The translations under genes and the position numbers were made by a program. The notes under the pieces were generated by a model. That model saw only the letters and a program-made list of their open reading frames with translations. It searched no databases and had not been told where the DNA came from. From Allobosea sp. (lineage in GTDB: Bacteria; Pseudomonadota; Alphaproteobacteria; Rhizobiales; Beijerinckiaceae), in contig NZ_JAFKFX010000030.1 of NCBI RefSeq assembly GCF_017308075.1, forward strand, positions 310,001-374,000: a stretch of DNA of 64,000 nucleotides. The letters are read 5' to 3'. Of this stretch, positions 26,577 to 39,188 are shown one piece after another. How positions within the stretch are numbered: position 1 is the stretch's first letter; every line of letters begins with the position of its first letter.

Positions 26577-27323
26577 ATGAAATCATTCCACTGGGGCGCT
26601 TTGGGGGGCGGAGGCCTCGGCTTTGCGCTCGGCGGCCCGCTCGGAGCGCTGGTCGGCGCGCTCGCCGGCCATGTCCTGGTCGACCGCGAGGGCGCGCCCT
26701 TCGGGCCAGCGCCGCGGCAGCTCATCTTCACCACCGGCCTCGTCGCCCTCGCCGCCAAGATGGCGCGCGCCGACGGCGTCGTGACGCGCGACGAGGTCGC
26801 CGCCTTCCGCCGCATCGTCACGGTGCCGGCCGAGGAGCAGGGCCATATCGAGCGCCTGTTCGACCTCGCCAAGCAGACCAGCGCCGGCTTCGAGGCCTAT
26901 GCCAGCCAGATCGCCGAGAGCTTCCGCGAGGAGCCGGCCCTGCTCGAGGACGTGCTCGACGGGCTTTTCCTTATCGCCGCCGCCGACGGCGCCATCCATG
27001 AGCGCGAGCACGACTATCTGCACGATGTCGCGATGATCTTCGGCATCGATGAGGCCGGCTTCGCCCGCATCGAGGCGCGCCATGTCCGCCGCCGCGACGA
27101 CCCCTATCTCGTGCTCGGCGCCAGCCGCGAGATGAGCGACGCCGAGATCCGCAAGCTGCATCGTGCCCTGGTGGTCGAGAACCACCCCGATCGCGAGATC
27201 GCCCGCGGTCTGCCCGAGGAAGCCATCTGCATCGCGACGCGCCGGCTGGCCGCGATCAACGCCGCCTGGGACGCGATCCAGAAGGAGCGCGGCCTCGCCA
27301 GCCGGCTGGCGGCGCCAGCATGA
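26577..27323 (+). CDS. TerB/DjlA-like protein with C-terminal DnaJ domain
   Basis: The 248-residue protein begins with a glycine-rich hydrophobic segment (about residues 7-35, a possible membrane anchor). A TerB-like helical domain with acidic metal-type motifs follows (ARADGVVTRDE near residue 65, AAADGAIHEREHDYL near 140), then a C-terminal J domain with an HPD motif (VVENHPDRE). DjlA proteins share this order and act as DnaK co-chaperones at the inner membrane; that role is inferred. ATG 26577 is chosen because it starts at the family-like N-terminus. It overlaps the amidase gene as ATGA. Confidence 0.85.
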   Translation: MKSFHWGALGGGGLGFALGGPLGALVGALAGHVLVDREGAPFGPAPRQLIFTTGLVALAAKMARADGVVTRDEVAAFRRIVTVPAEEQGHIERLFDLAKQTSAGFEAYASQIAESFREEPALLEDVLDGLFLIAAADGAIHEREHDYLHDVAMIFGIDEAGFARIEARHVRRRDDPYLVLGASREMSDAEIRKLHRALVVENHPDREIARGLPEEAICIATRRLAAINAAWDAIQKERGLASRLAAPA

Positions 27324-28108
27324 GCGTTTCGACGAAGCCCGACAGCCGCTTCGCCGCCAAGGTCTTCCCCTCGCCCAATCATGGCGAGCGCAAGTTCCGC
27401 GATGGCTCGACCGATCGCCGTCCGGACGCGCTGATCCTGCACTATACCGGCATGCCCGACACCGGCGAGGCGCTGCAATGGCTGTGCAACCCGACCGCCC
27501 AGGTCTCCTGCCACTACTTCGTCTTCGAGAACGGCCACATCCTCCAGCTCGTGCCCGAGGAACGCCGCGCCTGGCATGCCGGCGCCTCTCACTGGGCCGG
27601 CGAGACCGATCTCAACTCCGCCTCGATCGGCATCGAGATCGCCAATCCCGGCCATCCCGGCGGCCTTCCCGACTTCCCGGAGGAACAGCTCGCCGCGACG
27701 CTGAACCTCTGCCGGGACATTTGCGAGCGCTGGCAAATCCCGCCTGAGCGCGTGCTCGCCCATTCCGACATCGCGCCCGGCCGCAAGATCGACCCTGGCG
27801 AGAAGTTTCCCTGGCGTCGCTTCGCCGAGGGTGGCGTCGGCCTCTGGCTCGAGCCGGCGCCGATCAAGGGCGGCCGCTTCTTCGCGCGCGGCGATGCCGG
27901 CCCGCCGGTCGAGGCGCTGCAGGCGATGTTCGCCATGCTCGGCTACGGCGTTTCGGTGGACGGGGTCTATGACGAGCGCCTGGAGGCGGTCGTCGCCGCC
28001 TTCCAGCGCCATTGGCGGCCGCAGAAGGTCGACGGCGTCGCCGACGGCTCGACGATCACGACCCTGCGCGATCTGCTGGCACTGACGCAGGAAGCGCGGA
28101 CGGCGTAG
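27320..28108 (+). CDS. N-acetylmuramoyl-L-alanine amidase with peptidoglycan-binding domain
   Basis: Zinc amidase of the Amidase_2/AmpD-AmiD family. The 262-residue protein has zinc ligands in ALILHYTGMPD (His) and LAHSDIAPGRKIDPG (His, Asp), and the substrate motif AWHAGASHWAG. A C-terminal PG_binding_1 domain follows (about residues 190-255, VEALQAMFAMLGYGVSVDG). No signal peptide is evident, so it could act in the cytoplasm on recycled muropeptides like AmpD, although the binding domain suggests contact with sacculus fragments. It is translationally coupled to the DjlA-like gene. Confidence 0.9.
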   Translation: MSVSTKPDSRFAAKVFPSPNHGERKFRDGSTDRRPDALILHYTGMPDTGEALQWLCNPTAQVSCHYFVFENGHILQLVPEERRAWHAGASHWAGETDLNSASIGIEIANPGHPGGLPDFPEEQLAATLNLCRDICERWQIPPERVLAHSDIAPGRKIDPGEKFPWRRFAEGGVGLWLEPAPIKGGRFFARGDAGPPVEALQAMFAMLGYGVSVDGVYDERLEAVVAAFQRHWRPQKVDGVADGSTITTLRDLLALTQEARTA

Positions 28109-28221
28109 AGCCGCGGCGCTCCGCGAACATTGCCGCGAGTTAACTCGTCTGCGCCGGCCGCTTCTGGCATGCTGCGGCCATGGCAGAACGACCGCGCTGT
28201 GCTGCCGGAGGAGGATGAACC

Positions 28222-29871
28222 TTGCGTCTCTGGATGATCGGGGCCGGTATCGGAGCGGCAGCGCTCGCCGCCGGCTATTTGGCCCTGCGGCCAACAGGAG
28301 GCGTCGCGAGCGACGCCGCCTATCGCACGGCCGCGATCGACCGCGGCCAGATCACCGCCTCCGTGCGCGCCACCGGCACCCTGACCCCGGTCACCACTGT
28401 CGTCGTCGGCTCGATGCTATCCGGCCAGGTCGTCGAGATCCTTGCCGACTATAATTCGCAGGTAAAGGCTGGCCAGATCGTTGCCCGCCTGAACAGCGAC
28501 CAGATCAAGACCCGCCGCGACGCCGCCGCCGCCGACCTCTCCCAGGCCAAGGCCGATCTTGTCGTCAAGCGCGCCCAGTTGGAGCGCGCCAAGGTCGCTC
28601 GCACCAAGGCCGACTCCACCGTCAAGGACCTGGAAGCCCAGCGCGACCGCACCAGGGCACAGCTTGCTGATGCCAAGCGCACCTTCGACCGCCAGAACGA
28701 ATTGTTCACGCGCGGCGCCGGTGCCCAGCAAAGCCTCGACAGCGCCCGCACCCAGGTCGAGATCCAGACGGCGACGCTCGCTTCCAACGAAGCCCAGATC
28801 GCCTCGCTCAAGGCCGAGATCGGCGGGCTCGACGCCGACATCTCGCTCGCCGAAGGCCAGGTCCAGTCCGGCGAGGCGCTGATCGCCCAGCGCGAAGCCA
28901 AGCTCAAGGACATCCTGATCGATCTCGAGCGTACCGATATCCGCTCGCCGGTCGACGGCGTCGTCGTCCAGCGCCAGGTCAATCTCGGTCAGACCGTCGC
29001 CGCCTCGCTCTCGGCGCCGGAGCTGTTCCAGATCGCGCAGGATCTGCACGTCATCGACATCTACGCGAATATCGACGAGGCCGATGTCGGCCGCCTCAAG
29101 GCCGGGCAGACCGTCTCCTTCAGCGTCAACGCCTATCCGAACCGCAGCTTCCAGGGGCGCGTCGAGATGGTGAGGCTCGGCGCCCAGACCATCCAGAACG
29201 TCGTCACCTATACCGGCGTCGTCCGGGTCCAGAACCGTGACCTCGCGCTGCTGCCGGGCATGACCGCCAATGTCCAGATCGTCACCGACGACAGGCAGGA
29301 CGTGCTGCGCGTGCCCAACGCGGCGCTGCGTTTCCGCCCGCTCGGCGGCCCGACGGCGCTTCCCGCCGAGGCGCCGACTACGCGCGGCGGCGGAAACCGC
29401 GCCGCTGGCGCGCTGCGCGAGCGCATCGAGGAGGAGGTCCAGCCGACGCCGGAGCAGAAGCAGGCGATCGCCGCGATCTTCGCCGAGCGGCGCGGCGAAG
29501 GCCGGCGCCCGATCGCGGGTCTCTCGGAGGAAGAGCGCCGCGCCGCCTTCCGCGCCGCCCGCGACGAGATGCGCAGCAAGATCGCCGCGGTGCTCGACCC
29601 CGAGCGCCGCGCCAAGTTCGAGGCGCTGATGCAGGAGGGGCGCCCGGCGGCGCAGGATTTCGCGCCCGGCCGCGTCTATATCCTCGACGGCAACGGCCAG
29701 CCCAAGCCGGTCGCCGTCCGGCTCGGCCCGAGCGACGGCGCGTTCACCCAGATCGTGCCCGCCGCCGAGATCATCGAGAACACGCAGGTCGTGGTCGGCG
29801 GCGGTCCACGCGGCGCCGAGCCCGCGCCGGCGAGCCGCGGCCCCGCCCCTCGCGGCCCGCGGCTGTTCTGA
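28222..29871 (+). CDS. MacA-type periplasmic adaptor with Spy-like insert
   Basis: Membrane-fusion subunit of a tripartite ABC exporter. The 549-residue protein starts at TTG 28222, supported by a perfect GGAGGAGG seven bases upstream. It has an N-terminal membrane anchor (residues 4-20), a biotinyl-lipoyl half motif (TGTLTPVTTVVVGSMLSGQVVEI), a long coiled-coil hairpin (about 90-235), the second lipoyl half (IRSPVDGVVVQRQVNLGQTV) and a beta-barrel (about 275-365). Unlike ordinary MacA, about 90 residues with a Spy/CpxP-like LTxxQ pattern (TPEQKQAIAAIF and LDPERRAKFEALMQ) are inserted at about 395-485 before the membrane-proximal domain resumes. It is followed by the macB-type genes after a 187-base gap containing a repeat. 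Confidence 0.9.
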   Translation: MRLWMIGAGIGAAALAAGYLALRPTGGVASDAAYRTAAIDRGQITASVRATGTLTPVTTVVVGSMLSGQVVEILADYNSQVKAGQIVARLNSDQIKTRRDAAAADLSQAKADLVVKRAQLERAKVARTKADSTVKDLEAQRDRTRAQLADAKRTFDRQNELFTRGAGAQQSLDSARTQVEIQTATLASNEAQIASLKAEIGGLDADISLAEGQVQSGEALIAQREAKLKDILIDLERTDIRSPVDGVVVQRQVNLGQTVAASLSAPELFQIAQDLHVIDIYANIDEADVGRLKAGQTVSFSVNAYPNRSFQGRVEMVRLGAQTIQNVVTYTGVVRVQNRDLALLPGMTANVQIVTDDRQDVLRVPNAALRFRPLGGPTALPAEAPTTRGGGNRAAGALRERIEEEVQPTPEQKQAIAAIFAERRGEGRRPIAGLSEEERRAAFRAARDEMRSKIAAVLDPERRAKFEALMQEGRPAAQDFAPGRVYILDGNGQPKPVAVRLGPSDGAFTQIVPAAEIIENTQVVVGGGPRGAEPAPASRGPAPRGPRLF

Positions 29872-29902
29872 CGAGGTCGGCCATGAAGAGCTGCCCTCTT
29901 CC

Positions 29903-30008
29903 TGTCATTCCGGACAAGCGGCAAAGCCGCGCAGCTCCGGAATCCATCGTAGAGCGCAGCCCCTTGCGATGGCTTCCGGCGCGCCGCTTCGCTGCGGCCG
30001 GAATGACA
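29903..30008. repeat. Palindromic repeat between adaptor and ATPase genes
   Basis: Ends TGTCATTCCGG (29903-29913) and CCGGAATGACA (29998-30008) are exact inverted repeats. Inside, CCATCG/CGATGG and GCGGC-type stems form further hairpins. It is typical of dispersed rhizobial palindromic elements and separates two genes of one exporter. Confidence 0.85.
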
Positions 30009-30058
30009 CGCCCTGGAGCACTCAGGAGCATTTGCCCGACGCCGGCCGGAGCCCCACC

Positions 30059-30808
30059 ATGCCCCTGATCGAGGCACGCGCGCTCTCCCGGGTCTACGAC
30101 CTCGATTCCGGCCGCGTCACCGCGCTCGACCGGGTCAGCCTCGACATCGAGGCGGGCGATCTCGTCGCGGTGATGGGCCCCTCGGGCTCCGGAAAATCGA
30201 CCTTCATGAACCTGATCGGCTGCCTCGACCGGCCGACCGGCGGCCAGTACCGGCTCGACGGCGTCGAGGTCGAGACGCTGTCCGGCGACGGACTCGCCGA
30301 ACTGCGCAACCGCAAGCTCGGCTTCGTCTTCCAGCAGTTCAACCTTTTGCCGCGCGTCGATGCCTGCGCCAATGTCGAATTGCCGATGGTCTATGCCGGG
30401 GTCGACCGCAAGGCGCGGCGCGAGCGGGCACTCGCCGCGCTCGGCCGGGTCGGCCTCGCCGAGCGCGCCCATCACCGGCCGATGCAGCTTTCCGGCGGCC
30501 AGCAGCAGCGCGTCGCCATCGCCCGCGCCCTGGTCAACCAGCCGCGCCTCCTGCTCGCCGACGAGCCGACCGGCGCGCTCGACAGCCGCACCGCGCTCGA
30601 GATTCTCGCTCTCTTCCAGGACCTCAACCGCGAGGGCGTCACCGTCGTGCTGGTGACGCATGATGCCGAGGTCGCAAGGCATGCCCGCCGGGTGGTGCGC
30701 TTCCGCGACGGCCATGTCATCGCCGACATCAGACAGGAGCCGGCCGACGCCCGCACCGCGCTCGCAGCGCATGACAGCGCCGCCCCCATGCCGGAGGCCG
30801 CTGAATGA
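30059..30808 (+). CDS. MacB-type ABC transporter ATP-binding protein
   Basis: Cytoplasmic ATPase of a type VII (MacB/LolD-like) ABC system. The 249-residue protein has Walker [11 protein letters not shown] loop [11 protein letters not shown], signature [15 protein letters not shown], Walker [14 protein letters not shown] and the H loop [14 protein letters not shown] 30059 gives the family start [15 protein letters not shown]. It overlaps the permease gene (ATGA). In E. coli the ATPase and permease are one polypeptide; here they are separate. Confidence 0.95.
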   Translation: MPLIEARALSRVYDLDSGRVTALDRVSLDIEAGDLVAVMGPSGSGKSTFMNLIGCLDRPTGGQYRLDGVEVETLSGDGLAELRNRKLGFVFQQFNLLPRVDACANVELPMVYAGVDRKARRERALAALGRVGLAERAHHRPMQLSGGQQQRVAIARALVNQPRLLLADEPTGALDSRTALEILALFQDLNREGVTVVLVTHDAEVARHARRVVRFRDGHVIADIRQEPADARTALAAHDSAAPMPEAAE

Positions 30809-32037
30809 GCCTGCTGGAAGCCATCCGCTCCGCCCTCTCCGCCATCGGCGCCAATGCGCTGCGCTCGGCCCTGACCATGCTCGGCATCATCATCGGCGTC
30901 GCCGCGGTGATCGCCATGGTCGCGATCGGCTCTGGTGCCCGCGAACGCGTCGACAGCCAGATCAAGTCGCTCGGTGCCAATCTCGCCATCATCCAGTCGG
31001 GCAACGTCACGCAGGGCGGTGTCCGGCTCGGCGCCGGCGCCTCCTCGACCCTGACCGACGAAGATGCCCGCGCCGTCGTCAACGAGGTCGAGGACGTCGT
31101 CGCAGCCGCCCCGGTGATCACCACCCGCGCCCAAGCGGTCTATGCCGGGACCAACTGGTCGACGATGATCACCGCGACCGATCTCGATTTCTTCACCGCC
31201 CGCGAATGGGGCCTCGCCGAAGGGCGCCTGTTCGAGCCGGAGGAGATCCGCCGCGGCGAGATCGTCGCCATCATCGGCCAGACCGTGGCGCGCAACCTGT
31301 TCGGCGACTCCGACCCGCTCGACCAGATGTTCCGTATCCGCAACGTGCCCTTCAAGGTCATCGGCGTGATGGCGGGCAAGGGCCAGTCGGCCCTCGGCCA
31401 GGATCAGGACGACGTGATCTTCGTGCCGCTCGACACCGGCCGGCGCCGCATCGTCGGCCGCAACTATGCCCGCGACCGCTCGGTCCAGACCATCATGGTC
31501 AAGTTCGCCAGCGAGGAGGCGATCAATCCCGGCATCGAGCAGACCCGCGCCTTGCTGCGCCAGCGCCATCGCCTCACCGAGGACCAGGACGACGACTTCA
31601 TCGTCCGCAACCTGACCGAGATCGCCAACACCGCCACCGCCGCCGCCAGCACCCTCTCCTGGCTGCTCGCTGCCGTCGCCGGCGTCTCGCTGCTGGTCGG
31701 CGGCATCGGCATCATGAACATCATGCTGGTCTCGGTGACCGAGCGCACCCGCGAGATCGGACTGCGTTTGGCCGTCGGCGCCCGCCAGCGCGACGTGCTC
31801 TCGCAATTCCTGATCGAGGCGACGACGCTCGCCACCATCGGCGGCGCCGTCGGCATCGCCCTCGGCGTCGGCGCCGCGACGGCGATCGCCCGCTTCGCCG
31901 GCTGGCCCTTCGTGATCTCGGTGCAGACCATCCTGATCGCGGTCGGCGTCTCCGGGCTGATCGGCGTCTTCTTCGGCTTCTACCCGGCGCGGCAGGCGGC
32001 GCGCCTCGACCCCATCGAGGCGCTGCGACGTGAATAA
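30805..32037 (+). CDS. MacB-type ABC transporter permease
   Basis: Inner-membrane subunit that works by mechanotransmission. The 410-residue protein has the MacB topology: one N-terminal helix ([22 protein letters not shown]), a periplasmic domain of about 230 residues, then three C-terminal helices. It carries the FtsX-family motifs [23 protein letters not shown] and [20 protein letters not shown]. The substrate (macrolide, peptide, siderophore or other) is not predictable. An outer-membrane TolC partner is not in the window. Confidence 0.95.
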   Translation: MSLLEAIRSALSAIGANALRSALTMLGIIIGVAAVIAMVAIGSGARERVDSQIKSLGANLAIIQSGNVTQGGVRLGAGASSTLTDEDARAVVNEVEDVVAAAPVITTRAQAVYAGTNWSTMITATDLDFFTAREWGLAEGRLFEPEEIRRGEIVAIIGQTVARNLFGDSDPLDQMFRIRNVPFKVIGVMAGKGQSALGQDQDDVIFVPLDTGRRRIVGRNYARDRSVQTIMVKFASEEAINPGIEQTRALLRQRHRLTEDQDDDFIVRNLTEIANTATAAASTLSWLLAAVAGVSLLVGGIGIMNIMLVSVTERTREIGLRLAVGARQRDVLSQFLIEATTLATIGGAVGIALGVGAATAIARFAGWPFVISVQTILIAVGVSGLIGVFFGFYPARQAARLDPIEALRRE

Positions 32038-32090
32038 TGCGCCCGGTCATGCCCCGGTCAGGCATGCATTAACCATTTCCGCCTAGCGTC

Positions 32091-33119
32091 TTGGCACAGC
32101 GCGAAGGGGAACGACGCCCTGCCGCGCCATGCCATGCGAGACAGTCGTTGACCCGAAATCTGCTCACCGACGGCGAGGCCAGGCGCCTCTACGACCAGGC
32201 TGCTCTGCTGGCGAATCTCGGCGCCTGGGAGTGCGAGCTTGCGACCACGCGGCTGTGCTGGACGGACGGCGTCTACGACCTCTTCGGCCTGCCGCGGGGC
32301 TCGACGCTGCACCGGCCCTCGACCGTCGACCTCTATCACGGCGAGTCACGTCGCGAGATGGAGCGGCTGCGCGCCGGCATCATCCGCTCGGGTGGCAGCT
32401 TCGTGCTCGATGCGCGCATCCGCAGCGTCTGCGGCGAGGAGCGCTGGATGCGGCTGACCGCGGAAGCCTCCTTCCTGCATGGCCGGCCCGACCGGATCTA
32501 CGGCACGAAGCAGAACGTCACGCGCGAGAAGGAGATGTGGCAGGGGCTGCGACGTCTGGCCTATAGCGACCCGCTCACCGGACTGGCCAATCGCCGCGCC
32601 TTCGAGGCGGAGATGCGCGAATTGCGCGGCCATGCCGAAACCGGTCCGGCGCTCGGCATGCTGGCCCTCATCGATCTCGACCTGTTCAAGCAGATCAATG
32701 ACGAGCTCGGCCATGCCGCCGGCGATGAATGCCTGCGCCAGGTCGCGGCTCGGCTCGAGGCGACGCTCCCCGGCGAGCCGCTGATCGCCCGGATCGGCGG
32801 CGACGAGTTCGCCGCACTGCTCTGCTCCACGGCCGGGCTTCTGCCCCTGAAGCAGCGGTTGATGCAGACTCTGAACGCGCTACGCCGCCCGGTCCGCTGG
32901 AAAGGCCGGACAATCGACGTCAGCGCGACGATCGGCGCAACCCTGATCCGGCCCGGCCGGCATCACGACCCGGAGCAGCTCTTCGCCGAAGCGGACTCCG
33001 CTCTCTATGTCGCCAAGGCCGCCGGGCGCGGGCAGCTGCATCTGTTCGGCGCGGCGCTGGACCACGCCGCAGCCGATGCAACCCCGCCCGGGAGCCGCGA
33101 GGTCCTGCACGTTTGCTGA
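32091..33119 (+). CDS. Diguanylate cyclase (PAS-GGDEF)
   Basis: Makes the second messenger cyclic di-GMP from two GTP. The 342-residue protein has an N-terminal PAS-like domain (about residues 30-140, LGAWECELATTRLCWTDGV to the PAC-like RIYGTKQNVTREKE) and a GGDEF domain with intact GGDEF at residues 236-240. The RxxD inhibitory site normally five residues before the motif is absent (PGEP). The start is uncertain: TTG 32091 is used, TTG 32148 is an alternative, and neither has a good ribosome site. No membrane segment is evident. Confidence 0.88.
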   Translation: MAQREGERRPAAPCHARQSLTRNLLTDGEARRLYDQAALLANLGAWECELATTRLCWTDGVYDLFGLPRGSTLHRPSTVDLYHGESRREMERLRAGIIRSGGSFVLDARIRSVCGEERWMRLTAEASFLHGRPDRIYGTKQNVTREKEMWQGLRRLAYSDPLTGLANRRAFEAEMRELRGHAETGPALGMLALIDLDLFKQINDELGHAAGDECLRQVAARLEATLPGEPLIARIGGDEFAALLCSTAGLLPLKQRLMQTLNALRRPVRWKGRTIDVSATIGATLIRPGRHHDPEQLFAEADSALYVAKAAGRGQLHLFGAALDHAAADATPPGSREVLHVC

Positions 33120-33213
33120 GCCGAAGCGCCGGCCAGCGCCGCTTATCCCCGACCAGACGGCGAAGGAGAGAGCGCCTGCCGTTCCGGCTGGCGCCCCTCG
33201 ATCTTCGTTCCCG

Positions 33214-36966
<3,753 letters not shown>

Positions 36967-37017
36967 CGGAAACGCTTTCGTCTCGGTTCTTTGCGGCGCT
37001 GCCAGCGCCCTTCCCGT

Positions 37018-37099
37018 CATTGCGAGGAGCGGAGCGACGAAGCAATCCAGAGAGGTAGAGTTCTGCCGCCCCTCGATTGCCGCACCTACGCTCGCAATG
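37018..37099. repeat. Palindromic repeat in metF-metH gap
   Basis: CATTGCGAG (37018-37026) and CTCGCAATG (37091-37099) are inverted ends. The left part reads GCGAGGAGCGGAGCGACGAA, followed by GCAATCCAG, a form common as a dispersed element in rhizobial genomes. No B12-riboswitch-like sequence is evident in this 139-base gap. Confidence 0.75.
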
Positions 37100-37105
37100 G
37101 CGAAA

Positions 37106-38017
37106 TCACTCCGCCGCCACCTGCTGCGCCTGCACCTTCTCCGGCTTCAGGCCGACGAGATGGCAGATCGCATAGACCAGGTCGGCCTTGTTCATCGTGT
37201 AGAAATGCAGGTCGGAGACGCCGCGGTCGACGAGGTCGAGCACCTGCTCGGCGCAGACGGCGGCGGCGACGAGACGACGTGTCGCCGGATCGTCCTCAAG
37301 CCCTTCGAAGCGGTCGGCCAGCCATTGCGGCACGCTCGCGCCGGTCTTGCGGGCGAAGCCTGCCGTCTGCCGGAAATTCTGCACCGGCACGATGCCGGGC
37401 AGGATCGGGATCTCGATGCCGCGAGCCCGGACCTTGTCGAGATAACGGAAATAGACGTCGTTATCGAAGAAGAACTGGGTGATCGCCCGGGTCGCGCCGG
37501 CATCGACCTTCTTCTTCAGCGCGTCGATATCGGCGTCCAGCGAGGCCGCTTCCGGGTGCTTTTCCGGATAGGCGGATACCGTCACCTCGAAATCGCCGAC
37601 CTTGCGGATGCCGGCGACGAGGTCCGAAGTCTGGTGATAGCCCTCTGGATGCGGCTCATAGACCGTGCCGAGCCCGCCCGCCGGATCGCCCCGCAGCGCC
37701 ACGATATGGCGTACCCCGGCCTCCCAATAGGCGCGGATGACCTCGTCGACCTCGCCGCAGGAGGCCGAGACGCAGGTCAGATGCGCCGCCGGCTTCAAGG
37801 CCGTCTCGTCGACCATGCGCTTGACGGTGTTGTGGGTGCGTTCGCGCGTCGAGCCGCCGGCACCATAGGTCACCGAGACGAAGGCCGGCCCGAGCGGCTC
37901 GAGCCGGCGCACGCTCTCCCAGAGGCTGACTTCCATCTCCTCGTTCTTCGGCGGGAAGAACTCGAAGGAAACGCGCGGGCGGCGCGAGCCGTGCCGGCTG
38001 GGGCGGAAAGCGTTCAT
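37106..38017 (-). CDS. metF: 5,10-methylenetetrahydrofolate reductase MetF
   Basis: FAD enzyme producing 5-methyl-tetrahydrofolate for MetH. The 303-residue protein has [14 protein letters not shown] at the N-terminus, [38 protein letters not shown] and [14 protein letters not shown] 38017 overlaps the upstream stop as TGATG; GTG 38020 directly before it is the alternative start. Coupling to the SahR-type gene supports control of one-carbon flux by that regulator. Confidence 0.97.
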   Translation of the reverse strand: MNAFRPSRHGSRRPRVSFEFFPPKNEEMEVSLWESVRRLEPLGPAFVSVTYGAGGSTRERTHNTVKRMVDETALKPAAHLTCVSASCGEVDEVIRAYWEAGVRHIVALRGDPAGGLGTVYEPHPEGYHQTSDLVAGIRKVGDFEVTVSAYPEKHPEAASLDADIDALKKKVDAGATRAITQFFFDNDVYFRYLDKVRARGIEIPILPGIVPVQNFRQTAGFARKTGASVPQWLADRFEGLEDDPATRRLVAAAVCAEQVLDLVDRGVSDLHFYTMNKADLVYAICHLVGLKPEKVQAQQVAAE

Positions 38018-39030
38018 CACGCAACCTCACGATCGAACTGACGAAGGGGAAAATCGCCCTGGAGGCGCCGATCGCGGCCGCGCCAGAGCATGACACCGAG
38101 CTGGCCGCTTCCGCCGTCGGCAGCCGTGATTTCCTCGGCGAGATCGCATTCGAGCCCGGCCTCGGCGAACCAGGCGAGGATCTCGTCCTTCTCGAAGCCG
38201 AGCCGGCGATGCGCATGCTCGGTGCGCAGGAACTCCATCTCGTGCGGCGCGAAATCGACCAGGATCAGCCGCCCCCCCGGAGAAAGCAGCGCAGCCGCCT
38301 CGCGCAAGGCGCGCGCGGGATCGTCGAGGAAATGCAGCACCTGATGCACGATCACGAGATCGAAGGAGCCGCGCGCGAAGGGCAGAGCATAGATATCGCC
38401 CTGCCGGAGCTCGACCCGCGACAGCCCCGCCTTCTCCAGATTGGCGCGCGCCACCGCCAGCATGGCATGGCTCGCATCGACGCCGACGGCGCGCGCCGCC
38501 TTCGGCGCCAGCCGCTCCAGCATGCGCCCGGTACCGGTGCCGAGATCGAGCAGCGCCTGCAGCGGCTGCTCGCCGACCGCCGCCTCGACCGCCGCCTCGA
38601 CCGCGGCATCGGGAACGTGCAGCGAGCGCAACTGGTCCCATTCACGCGCGACATTGGCGAAATAGGATTGCGCCGCCGCGGCCCGGCTGGCCCGCACCGC
38701 CGCCAGGCGCTCGCGATCAGCCGCGAGAACCGGATCGGCGGGGTCGAGATCGCGTGCGAGCGAGAGCGCAAGCGCGCCACCCGGCGTGGCGTCATCGAGC
38801 CGGAAGAAGGCGAAGGCCCCTTCGCGCGAGCGCCGCAGCAGGCCGGCCTCGGCCATCAGCTTGAGATGTCGCGAGATGCGCGGCTGCGACTGGCCGAGAA
38901 TGTCGGTGAGATCGGAGACCGAGAGCTCGCCTTCCGCCAGCAGTGCCAGGATCCGCAGGCGCGTCTCCTCGCCAGCTGCACGCAGCGAGGCCAGAAGGAT
39001 CGGCAGCGAATGGCGGAAGCGGCGAGTCAC
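38017..39030 (-). CDS. sahR: ArsR-family regulator fused to methyltransferase domain (SahR-type)
   Basis: The 337-residue protein has an N-terminal ArsR winged helix (about residues 8-95, LAEGELSVSDLTDILGQSQ and PRISRHLKLMAEAGLL). A class I SAM-methyltransferase fold follows (SAM motif LLDLGTGTGRMLERL near residue 160, acidic GVDASHAML, and QVLHFLDDPARALRE). Regulators with this architecture next to metF/metH/ahcY are known as SahR, which senses S-adenosylhomocysteine. A perfect palindrome just upstream is a likely autoregulatory operator. The gene symbol is inferred from architecture and context. Confidence 0.85.
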   Translation of the reverse strand: MTRRFRHSLPILLASLRAAGEETRLRILALLAEGELSVSDLTDILGQSQPRISRHLKLMAEAGLLRRSREGAFAFFRLDDATPGGALALSLARDLDPADPVLAADRERLAAVRASRAAAAQSYFANVAREWDQLRSLHVPDAAVEAAVEAAVGEQPLQALLDLGTGTGRMLERLAPKAARAVGVDASHAMLAVARANLEKAGLSRVELRQGDIYALPFARGSFDLVIVHQVLHFLDDPARALREAAALLSPGGRLILVDFAPHEMEFLRTEHAHRRLGFEKDEILAWFAEAGLECDLAEEITAADGGSGQLGVMLWRGRDRRLQGDFPLRQFDREVA

Positions 39031-39057
39031 CGGCGAACACCTCGAATATCTGTGAAA

Positions 39058-39079
39058 GATATAAAGATATCTTTATGTC
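39058..39079. promoter_or_regulatory. Operator palindrome of the SahR-type regulator
   Basis: ATAAAGATATCTTTAT (39061-39076) is a perfect 16-base palindrome, extending to 22 bases with one mismatched pair. It lies 31 bases ahead of the regulator's ATG, where a repressor would block the sahR-metF(-metH) promoter. The AT-rich sequence stands out in GC-rich DNA. Confidence 0.8.
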
Positions 39080-39135
39080 AACCACAAAGAAGATGCAAGC
39101 CTGATTGTCCGATATTCCAGTCGGCACCGACGGAT

Positions 39136-39179
39136 CAAACAAACGCGGGAGCCCCTCCGCCACATTGGACGGGCTCCGC
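39136..39179 (-). terminator. Possible terminator after the MocR gene
   Basis: GGAGCCC (39148-39154) and GGGCTCC (39171-39177) form a hairpin with a 16-base loop, followed on the minus strand by TTTGTTTG. The long loop makes it a weak candidate. Confidence 0.4.
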
Positions 39180-39188
39180 ACACTTCTC

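Noticed and set aside
36967..37105. Cobalamin riboswitch ahead of metH
   Set aside because: The gap is too short and mostly filled by a palindromic repeat; no B12-box-like sequence was seen.
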